Assembly (NCBI GenBank): GCA_025054935.1
Contig: JANWZD010000003.1
Location: forward strand, 124,001 to 188,000
DNA length: 64,000 nucleotides
Reading direction: 5' to 3'
Source of the DNA: Dehalococcoidia bacterium
GTDB lineage: Bacteria > Chloroflexota > Dehalococcoidia > SpSt-223
Shown: one piece after another, positions 1 through 8,969 of the stretch
Numbering within the stretch: position 1 is the stretch's first letter
Layout of the letters: the number at the start of each line of letters is the position of its first letter
Notes under the pieces: model-generated
What the model saw: only the letters and a program-made list of their open reading frames with translations
Told to the model about the DNA's origin: nothing
Database searches by the model: none
Translations under genes and position numbers: made by a program

Positions 1-1625
1 TTCCTTCGCTGCACCAGACGGGGGAGCGCGCGGGAGCGCCGATCGTCGGCGTGCTGGCGGCAGTTCGCGAGCATCTGCGTGCCAGTCTGAGCCGTTCGCT
101 TCCTCAGCCCCAAGCGGCGATCGCGGCGGGGCTCGTGATCGGCGGCCGAGAGGAGTTGCCGGCGGCTGTTCGCGATGCCTTCGCGCGCACTGGCACGAGC
201 CATCTGCTCGCTGTCTCCGGCTTCAATATGATGCTGGTTGGCGCCGGCGCGCTCGGCGTGCTTCTCCCGCTTGTCGGGCGGCGGCGTGCCGCACTCGGCG
301 CGCTGGTTGCCATCTGGCTCTTCGCTGGGGTGACGACGGGAACCCCCGCGGTGCTGCGCGCTGCAGTGATGGCGTCGCTGGGGTTGGTCGGGCTGCTGTT
401 CGGTCGGCAGCGAAACGGGCTCCTTCTTCTCGCGCTCGCTTCTGCAGCCCTTGCGCTCGTCGATCCGCGGGTGGTCGACGATGTCGGATTTCAGTTGAGC
501 GTGGCAGCGACCGCGGGGCTGCTTATCGCTGCCGGTCCGATCGAGGCGGTGCTGCGGCGCGCTGCGCTGCTCCGCGCCGAGGTGCTCGCGCCGCTGCGCG
601 AGGCGGCTGCGTCGACCCTCGCGGCGGTGCTGGCGACCCTCCCGATCGTCGCGCTGACGTTTGCGACAGTGTCGCTCGTCGCGGTGCCGGTCAATGTCAT
701 TGTTGCGCCGCTCATCGCTCCGGCGATGGCAACGGCCGCGCTCTGCGGGCTGGCGGGGCTTCTCCACCCGCTGCTCGGTCACCTCACCGCGCTGCCGGCA
801 TGGCTGTTCACCAGTGCCATTCTGGCGGCTGTCGAAGCGGCTGCCGCTATTCCGGGTGCCGCCGTCGCGGTCGCGCCGCCGCCCGGCTGGGCGACGCTGG
901 CGGTCTATCTAGGGCTTGGCGCGGCGCTGTTCCCGCCGGTCCGACGCGCGGTGGGCAGCGTCGCTGCCGGCGCGCGGGGGAGAGCGCTCCTTGCGCTCGC
1001 AGGGCTCGCCGCTGCCGCAAGCTGGACGGCGGTTGTCGCGACGCCCGAAACGCGCCAGGGGACCGTTGTCTTCATCGAAGGAGGCGCAGTAGCGCGGACG
1101 CCCGGCGGGCGCATCATCGTCGTGGATGGCGGGTCGCAGGCCGCTCGGCTGCTGGCTGAGCTGGACCGGCTGCTGCCTCTCTGGGATCGGCGAGTTGACC
1201 TTTACGTTGCGAGCAGCTGGCGGACGGAGCACGCCGCAGCGCTCAACGACGTTGCGCGCCGCGTGCCCGTCGACCGCGTTCTCGGCCCGCCGCTGCCCGA
1301 CGATGATCGCCGGTGGTCGGCCGTGCTCGGCGAACGCCGCTTGTCCTTCATCGAAATCGACCGTCCTGTCGATATCGCCCTTGGCGATGGCTCCCGCCTC
1401 TGGGTCGAACCAGCGACGCCCCTTGCTGTCCGCCTCGCTCTGCCGGCAGCGACGGTCGCACTGAATGAGGCGGGGCGCCGCCGCGGCGCCGCTCTTGGCG
1501 CAGCCTATGACTCTGCCCGCCGGCCAACGGTCGAGGTCGCTGGGGAGCGCTATGGGCTCGCCCGGCATGGCGCAGTTCGGCTGGTAATCGGAACCGAGCT
1601 GCGGGTCGATGTCGCGCAGCGCTGA
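1..1625 (+). CDS. comEC: ComEC/Rec2-family competence channel protein, 5' truncated by window
   Basis: The frame is open from nt 3, so the N-terminus lies outside the window; an in-frame GTG at 51 is probably internal. The competence domain is clear: a LLAVSGFNMM-like motif near nt 210-240 followed by a string of hydrophobic membrane segments to about nt 1070. In the family this forms the inner-membrane channel for single-stranded DNA uptake. The C-terminal part resembles the metallo-beta-lactamase-like domain of ComEC: it keeps the VDGG turn (about nt 1123-1134). The expected THPHxDH metal motif is replaced by SSWRTEHAAAL, so metal binding looks lost. Family assignment is strong; nuclease-type activity is doubtful. 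Confidence 0.88.
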   Translation, partial: PSLHQTGERAGAPIVGVLAAVREHLRASLSRSLPQPQAAIAAGLVIGGREELPAAVRDAFARTGTSHLLAVSGFNMMLVGAGALGVLLPLVGRRRAALGALVAIWLFAGVTTGTPAVLRAAVMASLGLVGLLFGRQRNGLLLLALASAALALVDPRVVDDVGFQLSVAATAGLLIAAGPIEAVLRRAALLRAEVLAPLREAAASTLAAVLATLPIVALTFATVSLVAVPVNVIVAPLIAPAMATAALCGLAGLLHPLLGHLTALPAWLFTSAILAAVEAAAAIPGAAVAVAPPPGWATLAVYLGLGAALFPPVRRAVGSVAAGARGRALLALAGLAAAASWTAVVATPETRQGTVVFIEGGAVARTPGGRIIVVDGGSQAARLLAELDRLLPLWDRRVDLYVASSWRTEHAAALNDVARRVPVDRVLGPPLPDDDRRWSAVLGERRLSFIEIDRPVDIALGDGSRLWVEPATPLAVRLALPAATVALNEAGRRRGAALGAAYDSARRPTVEVAGERYGLARHGAVRLVIGTELRVDVAQR

Positions 1626-1676
1626 GCAGTCCGCTGCCGATCGTCTGGTATCATTGCGAGGAAGGGAGCGGGACCG

Positions 1677-2018
1677 ATGATGTGCCCATCCTGCGGCGCA
1701 GAGCTGCTCGAAGAAGCCGAAGCGTGTCTTTCCTGCAGGGCGTCCTCTTCGCCCACGCTCCCGGCGGTAGTCTCCTCTCCTGCTCTCCCGGCGCGGGTCG
1801 AGCGTTCGGCCTGGCCAACGCTGCTGCGGCCTCTTTTGCCGATTGCAGGCGGGGTCGCTGCCGTTGCAGTGACTGCGAGCCTCGCGGTCGCCGGCCTGCG
1901 GCGCTGGCCCGGCTTCCTCCTCTCGCGTGGGCGCACGCCGCGCGACGACGTGCCGCTCATTGAGATCGACGAGGCGATCGTGATCCGCGCTCGGTCAACG
2001 CGGGTTCGCGCGCGGTGA
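1677..2018 (+). CDS. Small zinc-ribbon membrane protein
   Basis: A 113-aa protein starting at tandem ATG codons after a GAAGGGAGCGG ribosome-binding site. The N-terminus holds a zinc ribbon of the CPSCGAEL...CLSC type (two CxxC pairs within residues 3-21). A Ser/Pro/Ala-rich linker and one hydrophobic segment (about residues 50-72) follow, then a short basic tail. No enzyme domain is visible. It is followed by a GTGA overlap with the glycerophosphodiesterase, so the two are probably co-translated. Function unknown; a membrane-anchored zinc-ribbon adaptor is the most that can be said. Confidence 0.7.
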   Translation: MMCPSCGAELLEEAEACLSCRASSSPTLPAVVSSPALPARVERSAWPTLLRPLLPIAGGVAAVAVTASLAVAGLRRWPGFLLSRGRTPRDDVPLIEIDEAIVIRARSTRVRAR

Positions 2019-2698
2019 GCCGCTGGCGGCTGATCGCCCATCGCGGCGCATCTGCCGAGGTTACCGAAAACACCCTTGCCGCCTTCGACCTCGCTGCTCG
2101 CCACGGCGCTGACGCCGTCGAATGCGACGTTCGCCTGACGCGAGACGGCGTCCCCGTGGTCTTTCACGATGCTGACCTCGTTCGTCTTGCGGGGAGGCCC
2201 GAGCGGGTCGACTCCTTGACCGCCGCGGAGGTTGCGGCAGTGCGCCTAGAAGGCGGCCACCGGATCCCGACGCTTGCGGAAACCCTGGTCTGGTCGCGGA
2301 CTGGGCTCCCCCTCATCATCGAAGTGAAGTCCGGTGCCGACCCCGTGCTGATGGCGAGGCAGGTCGCAGCGGTCGCCGCGGCGGTGGGGGGCACGGTTGC
2401 CGCGCTCTCGTCGTTCTCGCCCCGGCTCTTGGAGGCGCTCGCTGCTTCCTTGCCGGAAGTGCCGCGGGCGCTGGTCGCTGACCTGCCGGCAGAGGACGCG
2501 GCCGTGCAAGCGCGAGCAGTGGGCGCTGCGGCCTTGCATCTTGCGGTGAGACGCTGGACAGGCGCGCCGCCATTCGAGCCGACATTCGTTTGGACGGTTG
2601 ATGACGTGAGCGCGGCGGGCCGGCTTCTTGGCGAGGGGGCGAGGGGGATTTTCACCAATCGGCCGGCGGCGCTGGCGGCACTGCGAGGATCGGCGTGA
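2015..2698 (+). CDS. Glycerophosphodiester phosphodiesterase
   Basis: A 227-aa GDPD-family TIM barrel that hydrolyses glycerophosphodiesters to glycerol-3-phosphate and an alcohol. The hallmark AHRGASAEVTENT near the N-terminus (catalytic His, Arg and Glu), ECDVRLTRDGVPVVFHD (metal-binding Glu/Asp and second catalytic His) and the EVKS strand are all present. No signal peptide is seen, so it is probably cytoplasmic, of UgpQ type. GTG start at 2015 overlaps the preceding stop by 4 bp, and its own stop overlaps the next GTG in the same way, indicating a tightly coupled operon. Confidence 0.9.
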   Translation: MSRWRLIAHRGASAEVTENTLAAFDLAARHGADAVECDVRLTRDGVPVVFHDADLVRLAGRPERVDSLTAAEVAAVRLEGGHRIPTLAETLVWSRTGLPLIIEVKSGADPVLMARQVAAVAAAVGGTVAALSSFSPRLLEALAASLPEVPRALVADLPAEDAAVQARAVGAAALHLAVRRWTGAPPFEPTFVWTVDDVSAAGRLLGEGARGIFTNRPAALAALRGSA

Positions 2699-3306
2699 CG
2701 TGGCTGGCCGCCCTTCTTGCGAGCATCGCGACGGCGATCGCGATCTTGCGAGGGGTGGTAGGCGCGGTCTGGCTGCACCGCTGGCTTCAGCGCGACCTCG
2801 CGCCGGCGTGGGCGCTGCGGCGCGGTCCGACGGTGCCGGAGGCGGTCGTGGAGATCCTCGTGCGCGGGGGAGACCCGCGGGAGGTGTGGAAGGCGAAGGG
2901 GGCGCCGCTCGAAGAGCTGCCGGAAGAGACGAGCCGCCATCTGCCCGAAGTCCGGCAGCTTCTGCGCCGGATCTGGCGCGTGGGCTGGCTCGCGGGGCTG
3001 GCAAGCATCGTTCTCGGCGGGGCGCGCCCGCGCGCGGCGGTCCGGGGCGCCGGTCGCGTGTCGCTGCTGCTGGGCGGCATCGGGCTGCTCTCCGTCCTCG
3101 CGCTCTTCCCGGCGATCTGGGCGCTCTATCACCGGCTTGCCTATGCCAGCGATGACTGGCAGCTCCCTGAGGATGTCTTGCTCGCCGCCCTCTACCCCGA
3201 GCGGTTCTACCAGCGCGCGGCGGCGCTCTGGTTCGCCTTGCTTGCGCTGAGCGGTATCGGCTGCCTTGCGCTTGAGGCGTGGTTCCGAAGAGGAGGCAAG
3301 CGATGA
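2695..3306 (+). CDS. Integral membrane protein, DUF1461-like C-terminal region
   Basis: A 203-aa protein with about four hydrophobic segments: residues 1-25, about 95-110, about 120-147 and about 175-198. The stretch with YHRLAY, DDWQLP and LYPERFYQ recalls the conserved loop of the DUF1461/TIGR01906 membrane family, but the match is only by eye. The GTG start overlaps the upstream stop by 4 bp and its stop overlaps the Crp/Fnr ATG by 4 bp, so it belongs to the same transcription unit. No biochemical role can be assigned. Confidence 0.65.
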   Translation: MTWLAALLASIATAIAILRGVVGAVWLHRWLQRDLAPAWALRRGPTVPEAVVEILVRGGDPREVWKAKGAPLEELPEETSRHLPEVRQLLRRIWRVGWLAGLASIVLGGARPRAAVRGAGRVSLLLGGIGLLSVLALFPAIWALYHRLAYASDDWQLPEDVLLAALYPERFYQRAAALWFALLALSGIGCLALEAWFRRGGKR

Positions 3307-3998
3307 TGAGCTCCTCGCCCGGCCTGCTGCGCTCCCTCGCCCTTTTCGACGGACTGGACCCCTCCTCCCTAGCGCTGCTCGAAGAGCGGGTGCGAGCGCG
3401 CGTCTTCCGCGAAGGGGAGATCATCTTCCGGCGCGATGACGTCGGCACCGCGCTCTATGTCATCCGCAGCGGTCGGGTGAAGATCCGGCTGACGGCGGAC
3501 GATGGGCGCGAAACAGTATTGGCGCTCCTCGGGCCCGGCGCGTGCTTTGGCGAATTGGCGGTTCTCGACGGCGAGCCGCGCTCGGCTGATGCGGTCGCGG
3601 TCGACCGGACCGAGACGGTGATGCTGCTGCGCGACGATTTCTTGCGCGCCCTCGACCAAAGCGCGGTGCTGGCGAAGCGGATGATCCTCCTGATCAGTCA
3701 AAAGCTCCGCCAGACCAACGAGCAGCTGTACGACCTCGTTTTTTATGATGTGCCCGGCCGGGTCGCGAAGCGGCTGCTCGAGCTTGCCGCAACCCACGGG
3801 GTGCGCTCGCCCGTGGGGACCCAGATCGACATCTCCCTAACCCAGCAGGACCTCGCGCAGCTTATCGGCGCGAGCCGCGAGAGCGTCAACCGCGCTTTGC
3901 GCTCCTACGTCGCTCGCGGCTTCATCGCCGTTGCTCATCAGCGCATCGTCATTCTCAAGCCTGAGGGGCTTCGGCGCCAGCTGGGCTCGGCGGGCTGA
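3303..3998 (+). CDS. Crp/Fnr-family transcriptional regulator
   Basis: A 231-aa regulator. Residues about 15-125 form a cyclic-nucleotide-binding-type beta-roll with the phosphate-cassette-like FGELAVLDGEPRSADA, so cAMP or another nucleotide is a plausible ligand. No Fnr-type cysteine cluster is seen. A dimer helix (about 125-150) leads into a winged helix-turn-helix containing LTQQDLAQLIGASRESVNR. The start at 3303 is chosen over an in-frame upstream GTG (3279) because AGAGGAGGCAAGCG precedes the ATG. It is the last gene of a coupled run from the zinc-ribbon protein. Its 3' end overlaps a convergent gene by 44 bp. Confidence 0.9.
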   Translation: MMSSSPGLLRSLALFDGLDPSSLALLEERVRARVFREGEIIFRRDDVGTALYVIRSGRVKIRLTADDGRETVLALLGPGACFGELAVLDGEPRSADAVAVDRTETVMLLRDDFLRALDQSAVLAKRMILLISQKLRQTNEQLYDLVFYDVPGRVAKRLLELAATHGVRSPVGTQIDISLTQQDLAQLIGASRESVNRALRSYVARGFIAVAHQRIVILKPEGLRRQLGSAG

Positions 3999-4407
3999 GC
4001 CCAAGCCCGAGGTCTTGGCGCATTTTCAAGGCGTCGGCGACCGCCCACCGCTCGGTGATGCGGCCATCGCGCACCGTGTAGATGTGCATCTCCTTCATCT
4101 CGAAGCGCCGGCCGCTGGGCGGATAGGGACCGTAAGGGCCGCTGTGCGTTCCGGTCGCCGTTCCCCGGTCGATCACCTTCTCGCCAGACACGAGCAGTTC
4201 ATCAACTCGGTAATGCAGGTCGGGAAATCCTGTCCGGAGATGGCGGAAGAGCTCCTTAATCCCGGCGCGGCCGGGCGAGAAGGCAGGATTTTGGTCGTGG
4301 TTGACGAAGTCGTCCGAAAAGAGCTCGTCAACACGGTCGAAATTCCCACGATTGACGACCTCATCGTAGAAGCGCTGGACCACCGCTTTGCGCTCGTCGT
4401 CCGTCAT
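3955..4407 (-). CDS. SnoaL-like polyketide cyclase/ester cyclase family protein
   Basis: A 150-aa NTF2-fold protein of the SnoaL ester-cyclase type. It shows the usual opening (RFYDEVVNRGNFDRVDELF), NHD, a GPxGIKEL-like helix, FPDLHYRVDELL, and the closing IYTVRDGRITERWAVAD with the conserved Asp and Trp. The fold binds small hydrophobic ligands; the substrate cannot be read from sequence. Start chosen at the ATG giving MTDDERK, which begins at the canonical first helix; longer in-frame starts would add an atypical basic leader. Its last 44 bp lie antisense to the end of the Crp/Fnr gene. Confidence 0.8.
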   Translation of the reverse strand: MTDDERKAVVQRFYDEVVNRGNFDRVDELFSDDFVNHDQNPAFSPGRAGIKELFRHLRTGFPDLHYRVDELLVSGEKVIDRGTATGTHSGPYGPYPPSGRRFEMKEMHIYTVRDGRITERWAVADALKMRQDLGLGLSPPSPAGAEAPQA

Positions 4408-4450
4408 TCCTGCCTCGGCACGATTTTTCCGTGATCCTACGACGTTCTTG

Positions 4451-7400
4451 TCAGCGCTGTCGTTGAGGCAGCAGCGCGCCCGCGGCATACTCGACGCGCA
4501 GCTCGCGCGCGTGCTCGTGCGTGTAGGTCAAGCGCAAGATGCCGACGCGCGCGTCGTACGTGAAGGCGGAAGCGGGCAACGGCTCCCCGGCGAGAAGGAC
4601 GCGCGTCGGGGGCGGGGCGGCGATCTCGATGCTGCCGGGCACCGACGCCGGCCCCCGGAGCTGATAGCGGAGCACGCCGGGCGCTGCCTCCCCAGTGACC
4701 GCGCTTGCTGTCCACAGCCAGCCTGCCTCTTGGCGCACGATAAACAGCTTGAGGCTCGCCGGCGGCAGGTCCGCAGCGATCGCGGTGTCGGCGAGAAACG
4801 TTGTCCCCGTGCCGGTGTCGCGCACGACGGCGGGGCGGTGCTGCAGCCCAAAATCGGTCAGCTTCGCGGTGATCGTTCGCCGGCTCGCTGAGCGGTTGAT
4901 GAAAGCGAGGTACGTCAGCCCCTCGACGCGGGTTGCGACCACTTCGGCGTTCGTGCCGAAGGAGAAGGCGGTTTGTCCGGCGAACGGCCGCAGGTGGACA
5001 AGCCACCGCCGCAGCTGCGCCACTGCCGGCTCCTCAAGCCGTGTCAGCGGGAACCCGAGGCCGGTCATCCCGCCGACAGCGAGGGCCGTCTCGATCCAGC
5101 GGAAGCGGAGGGAGGCAGCGTCGCCGTCGCCCTCCGCCGCCGCGCCGAGATGGGGGCGCTGGTTGAGGGCGATGCGCTGGAAGAGCGCGTAGTCGAAATG
5201 CTGGCGCAGCCCAGCGCGCGGAGCAGCGCGGTCAAAGGCGGGCGCTTGGTCCGCGAACCGAACTGCATGGACATAGGGATTGGCGAACGGAGGGACATAC
5301 CACCCGGCCTCGATGTACGCATTCGGCTTGGCCGCCCAGGCGTGTTCGGCTGTGAGACGGTACAACTCGGCCGCTTGGAGCGACGGGCGCGGCCGCTCTT
5401 TCGCGACGGCGGCGAGCGTCTCGCCGTAGCCGTCGATCCAGATCCCGTCGGCGTCATAGGTGACGACAATGTCGCGCACCAGCTCTGCCCACCAAGCGCG
5501 AACGGCGGGATTGCTGAAGTCGAACAGCCGCTTCTCGCTCGCGGTCGCGAGCGGAATGAACCAGGCGGGCTGCTGATCGACCAGCGGACGCAGGGCAGCA
5601 TGAGCAGCTGCACCGCTGTCGAGAAGCGGACCGGGGACGCCGAGGACAACGCGGATGCCGCGCAGATGGGCATAGTCGACGAGGGCGCGCATCCCGCTTG
5701 GAAAGCGCGTTCGGTCGACGGTCCGTCCGCTGTCGTCGACCCGCAGCCAGCCATGTTCGATCACGATCTGCCAGGGGCCGAGGTCGGCGAGGGCGGCGGC
5801 GATGAAGTCGATATGCTGGCGGAGAGCCGCTTCGTTCAGGTCGTTGCCGAGCGCGCGGGCAGCCAGCCATTGGTAGCGCACCCAGGAGGGAAGCGGCGGG
5901 TTCGGGTAGAGCGCAGCAATGGTGCGCCGATAGCCGCTCAGCATGATGTTCGGGTCGTCGGAGGGAGTGAAGTCAATGAAGAGGCGGGGCGAGAGCGCCT
6001 CCGCGGTCGGCCCCTGCGGCGGCAGGGTGATCTCATAGCCTAGCCGGATGCCGGCCGGCTCATTGGTCGGCCGGAGTTGGAAGGTGACAGCATGGTCGAC
6101 AGCGTCGAGCGTGGCGAGGACCGCTGCCCGCTTTCGCACCGGGTCGTTCAGAAGCAGCGGTTTGCCGGCATGCGCTTCGCCGGTGACGTGACCGTCCGCC
6201 ACCGCTCCTCGCCGCAGGTTGCCGTCGTCGGTCAAGTAGGTCGTCGCTGGGCCAAGATCGATCCAGCCGAGGTGCTCTCCGTCGAACAGGCGGAACGACG
6301 TGACGGCATGGCCTCCCGCCAGTCCGCGGACTGCAAGCTGTACGGTCAGAGCGCTTTTTCCGGCGTACAGTGTCGCGAGCAGCGTGACGCTCCCGCCGCT
6401 TTTGAGCGGGAGCTCCGCTTCCAGCTGGTGCCCTTCACCGAGGAAGGGGTCGCTGAAGGGCAAGCTGCGCGAGCGCGCCCCATCGGCGACGGTGTCGTCC
6501 TTGAGGCTGAGGCGGGCGCCGTTCTTCAGCCCGAGGGTGGGAACTGTCCACGCGCGGAGGTCGCCGGAGCGCGAACGGATAGTGAGCTGGCCGTGCTCGG
6601 GGCCGCCAATGCCGAGCGAGAGGTGAAGCCGCTCATTGGCGATGGAGGAGGTCTCCTGCGGGCGGGGTGCGCCCGCGCGCGGCGTCGCCGTCGCGCTGGC
6701 AGCCGGCGACGGAGGCGCCTCGGGTTCAAACGCTCTGGTTAAGTCGGTGCCGGGCAAGGCGTCCGGCCGGCTCATCCAGCGGGGAGCCGTCCTTGCATAC
6801 TGCTTGTAGAGCGGGCTGGCGCGCGCCTCGCGCTCCAAGTCGGCGGGCAGCCCCTCGCCGGTGAGGATCGCCTTGAGGTAGTCGGCAAGCAGGATGCCTT
6901 GGGTCACGCCTGTTGTCGCGTCGTAATGCATGACGCCGCGCTGGAACCGGAGATAGATAAAGGAGGAGTTCGCGGGGTCGACAGTCGGATGACTAGTCGG
7001 CAGCCCCCAGATCTCGAGCGCGAGATAGGGGAGGAGGGCGGCGCTGCCCTCCCCATGAGGATACGCCTCGTCGAGCGCGACGGTGGCAAGAAACGTCGCG
7101 TAGAAGTTGACGGGATGTCCGAGCCAGCGGTCGGGCGCCCGCTCGCGGATAAAGGGAATGACCGCCTGGTCGTAATCCGGGGAGCCGGGGGTCGGGGCGC
7201 CGGCAGTGACGGTGGGGTCGAAGGCGGGCAAGCTCGCGTTGTTGATGCGCGTGTAGGGCATGAGCCCGGGGTCGAGCAGATTGAGCAGGCCGACTGAACC
7301 ATCGGGCCGGCGCTGCATCACCTGCCGCTGGAAGATCTGCACGGTGGAGCCGAGCAGCGTGAACTCCCGCGACACCGGATAGCCGAAGGTCCGCAAGCCG

Positions 7401-7603
7401 CCGCGCCGCTGGAAGTAGTTCCAGAACGCGTCCGAGCTGATCCGAAATCCTGTCGCGGGAAAATACCGCGGGTCGGCGGCAGCGGCCGGCGTTCCGGTCG
7501 GCAGGGTCAGAGCGGCGAGGAGGATCAGCAGCGCGGCCAGCAGCAGGCCACGGTGAAGCGGCAGCGAAGCGAGCGATCGGCAGCCCGAGCCGAGGGCACG
7601 CAT
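4451..7603 (-). CDS. Large secreted glycoside hydrolase-like protein (GH36/GH31-type TIM barrel)
   Basis: A 1050-aa protein with a signal peptide: basic start, hydrophobic residues about 18-37, then an Ala-rich site. Residues about 45-240 match a domain common in Chloroflexota exoproteins (FPATG, FWNYFQRRGGL, FGYPVSREF, FQRQVMQ). A beta-sandwich follows, then a TIM barrel starting near YQWLAARALG. The barrel carries a strand ending YDADGIWIDGYGET, where GH31/GH36 enzymes place the catalytic Asp nucleophile, and then a C-terminal beta domain. Cleavage of an alpha-glycoside outside the cell is likely; the sugar is unknown. It ends 43 bp after the convergent-side neighbour start and is divergent from the flavoenzyme at 7724. 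Confidence 0.72.
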   Translation of the reverse strand: MRALGSGCRSLASLPLHRGLLLAALLILLAALTLPTGTPAAAADPRYFPATGFRISSDAFWNYFQRRGGLRTFGYPVSREFTLLGSTVQIFQRQVMQRRPDGSVGLLNLLDPGLMPYTRINNASLPAFDPTVTAGAPTPGSPDYDQAVIPFIRERAPDRWLGHPVNFYATFLATVALDEAYPHGEGSAALLPYLALEIWGLPTSHPTVDPANSSFIYLRFQRGVMHYDATTGVTQGILLADYLKAILTGEGLPADLEREARASPLYKQYARTAPRWMSRPDALPGTDLTRAFEPEAPPSPAASATATPRAGAPRPQETSSIANERLHLSLGIGGPEHGQLTIRSRSGDLRAWTVPTLGLKNGARLSLKDDTVADGARSRSLPFSDPFLGEGHQLEAELPLKSGGSVTLLATLYAGKSALTVQLAVRGLAGGHAVTSFRLFDGEHLGWIDLGPATTYLTDDGNLRRGAVADGHVTGEAHAGKPLLLNDPVRKRAAVLATLDAVDHAVTFQLRPTNEPAGIRLGYEITLPPQGPTAEALSPRLFIDFTPSDDPNIMLSGYRRTIAALYPNPPLPSWVRYQWLAARALGNDLNEAALRQHIDFIAAALADLGPWQIVIEHGWLRVDDSGRTVDRTRFPSGMRALVDYAHLRGIRVVLGVPGPLLDSGAAAHAALRPLVDQQPAWFIPLATASEKRLFDFSNPAVRAWWAELVRDIVVTYDADGIWIDGYGETLAAVAKERPRPSLQAAELYRLTAEHAWAAKPNAYIEAGWYVPPFANPYVHAVRFADQAPAFDRAAPRAGLRQHFDYALFQRIALNQRPHLGAAAEGDGDAASLRFRWIETALAVGGMTGLGFPLTRLEEPAVAQLRRWLVHLRPFAGQTAFSFGTNAEVVATRVEGLTYLAFINRSASRRTITAKLTDFGLQHRPAVVRDTGTGTTFLADTAIAADLPPASLKLFIVRQEAGWLWTASAVTGEAAPGVLRYQLRGPASVPGSIEIAAPPPTRVLLAGEPLPASAFTYDARVGILRLTYTHEHARELRVEYAAGALLPQRQR

Positions 7604-7642
7604 AGCGGAAGACCTCCGAACGGGGCCAGTATGATTAGGACG

Positions 7643-7661
7643 GCTGCTTGCTACAAGCAGC
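7643..7661. repeat. Inverted repeat between divergent genes
   Basis: Perfect 7-bp arms GCTGCTT and AAGCAGC around GCTAC lie in the 120-bp gap between the divergent glycosidase and flavoenzyme genes. It could be an operator or a transcript hairpin; no regulator is implied. Confidence 0.35.
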
Positions 7662-7723
7662 TAGAGCGGTCGCTGCGCTGAAATGCCGGCAGCACCCGCG
7701 TCATCCCGGGAAGGAAGGAACGA

Positions 7724-8884
7724 GTGGACGCCGACGTTGTGGTCGTTGGGGCGGGCGTCATCGGCCTCGCCGTCGCCGGCGCTGTGGCGCGCGCCGACCG
7801 AACGGTGGTTGTGATCGAGCGTGCGCCGACCTATGGGACGGGAACGAGCAGCCGCAATAGCGAGGTTGTCCACTCGGGCATTTACTATCTCCCCGGCTCG
7901 TGGAAAGCGCGGCTGTGTGTCGAAGGCAATCGCCGCATCCGGGCCCTCGCCGAGGCGGGCTGGTTCGCCTTCCGTCCCACCGGCAAGCTGATCGTGGCGG
8001 TCGAGCCGGCGGAGATCCCGCTCCTCGAGCGCCTGATCGCGACCGGGCGCGAGAACGGCGTCGAAGGGCTGAGGCTGATCGCCCCTGCCGAGATCGCGCG
8101 TCTTGAGCCGCATGTCCGAGCCGCCGCCGCGATCGTCGTGCCGTCGACGGGGGTCATCGACTCGCACGGGTGGCTGCGCTACCTCGCCCAGCGGGCGATT
8201 GCCGGCGGAGCGATGATCGTCTACGGCTGCCGGCTGGAGAGCGCCGAGCCGCTCGCCGGAGGCTATCGGCTGGGCGTCGCGTACGGCGATGGGCGCCATG
8301 AAAGCCTCACGACACGGGTCGTGGTTAATGCTGCCGGGCTGGAGGCAGACCGCGTCGCGGCGCTGCCGGGGCTTGACGTCGAAGCGGCTGGCTACCGGCA
8401 GGAGTGGGTCAAAGGCAGCTATGCCCAAGTTGGCAACGGCAAGCAGCGCCTGATCAGTCGGCCGATCTATCCCGCGCCGGTGTATCAGGGGGTGGACCCG
8501 GCGGCTGGCCAAGCGGCGTTTTCCGGCCTCGGCATCCACGCGACGGTGAGCGTAGATGGCCGGCTCCGGCTCGGTCCGGACGTCGAATACCTCGCTGAGC
8601 GCCGCGAAGACTACCGCGTTCGGCCTGAAATTGCTGAGACGTTCTACGAATCAGCCCGCCGCTTCTTGCCGTTTCTCGAGCCGGATGACGTGACGCCGGA
8701 AAGCGCGGGGCTGCGGCCAAAACTGCGCGCGGCGCGTCACGGCTTCGCCGATTTCGTGATTGCTGAGGAGAGCGCGCGAGGGTTTCCCGGCTGGGTCAAC
8801 CTGCTCGGTATTGAGTCGCCGGGGCTGACCTGTGCGCTGCCGATTGCCGATGAAGTGGCGCGGCTGGTCGCTGCCTGGGCGTAG
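7724..8884 (+). CDS. lhgO: FAD-dependent L-2-hydroxyglutarate oxidase-like oxidoreductase (LhgO family)
   Basis: A 386-aa DAO-type flavoenzyme. The FAD dinucleotide motif VVVGAGVIGLAVAGAVA is at residues 5-21, followed by SSRNSEVVHSGIYY, the diagnostic N-terminal motif of L-2-hydroxyglutarate dehydrogenase/oxidase. The C-terminus has GLRPKL and the FAD-binding IESPGLTCALPIADEV. The expected reaction is oxidation of L-2-hydroxyglutarate to 2-oxoglutarate, a metabolite-repair step, with electrons passed to oxygen or quinone. GTG start at 7724 follows GGAAGGAAGGAACGA. It is divergent from the glycosidase and separated from dnaX by 183 bp. Related 2-hydroxyacid or glycerol-3-P-type substrates cannot be excluded. 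Confidence 0.85.
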   Translation: MDADVVVVGAGVIGLAVAGAVARADRTVVVIERAPTYGTGTSSRNSEVVHSGIYYLPGSWKARLCVEGNRRIRALAEAGWFAFRPTGKLIVAVEPAEIPLLERLIATGRENGVEGLRLIAPAEIARLEPHVRAAAAIVVPSTGVIDSHGWLRYLAQRAIAGGAMIVYGCRLESAEPLAGGYRLGVAYGDGRHESLTTRVVVNAAGLEADRVAALPGLDVEAAGYRQEWVKGSYAQVGNGKQRLISRPIYPAPVYQGVDPAAGQAAFSGLGIHATVSVDGRLRLGPDVEYLAERREDYRVRPEIAETFYESARRFLPFLEPDDVTPESAGLRPKLRAARHGFADFVIAEESARGFPGWVNLLGIESPGLTCALPIADEVARLVAAWA

Positions 8885-8969
8885 GGTCGCGCGGCGCTGA
8901 AGGGTGCCGTTGCGCTCTGCGGCGCGGCGGGGCGTGATCGGGCGTCTCTCCGTGTGGTACATTTGTTCT

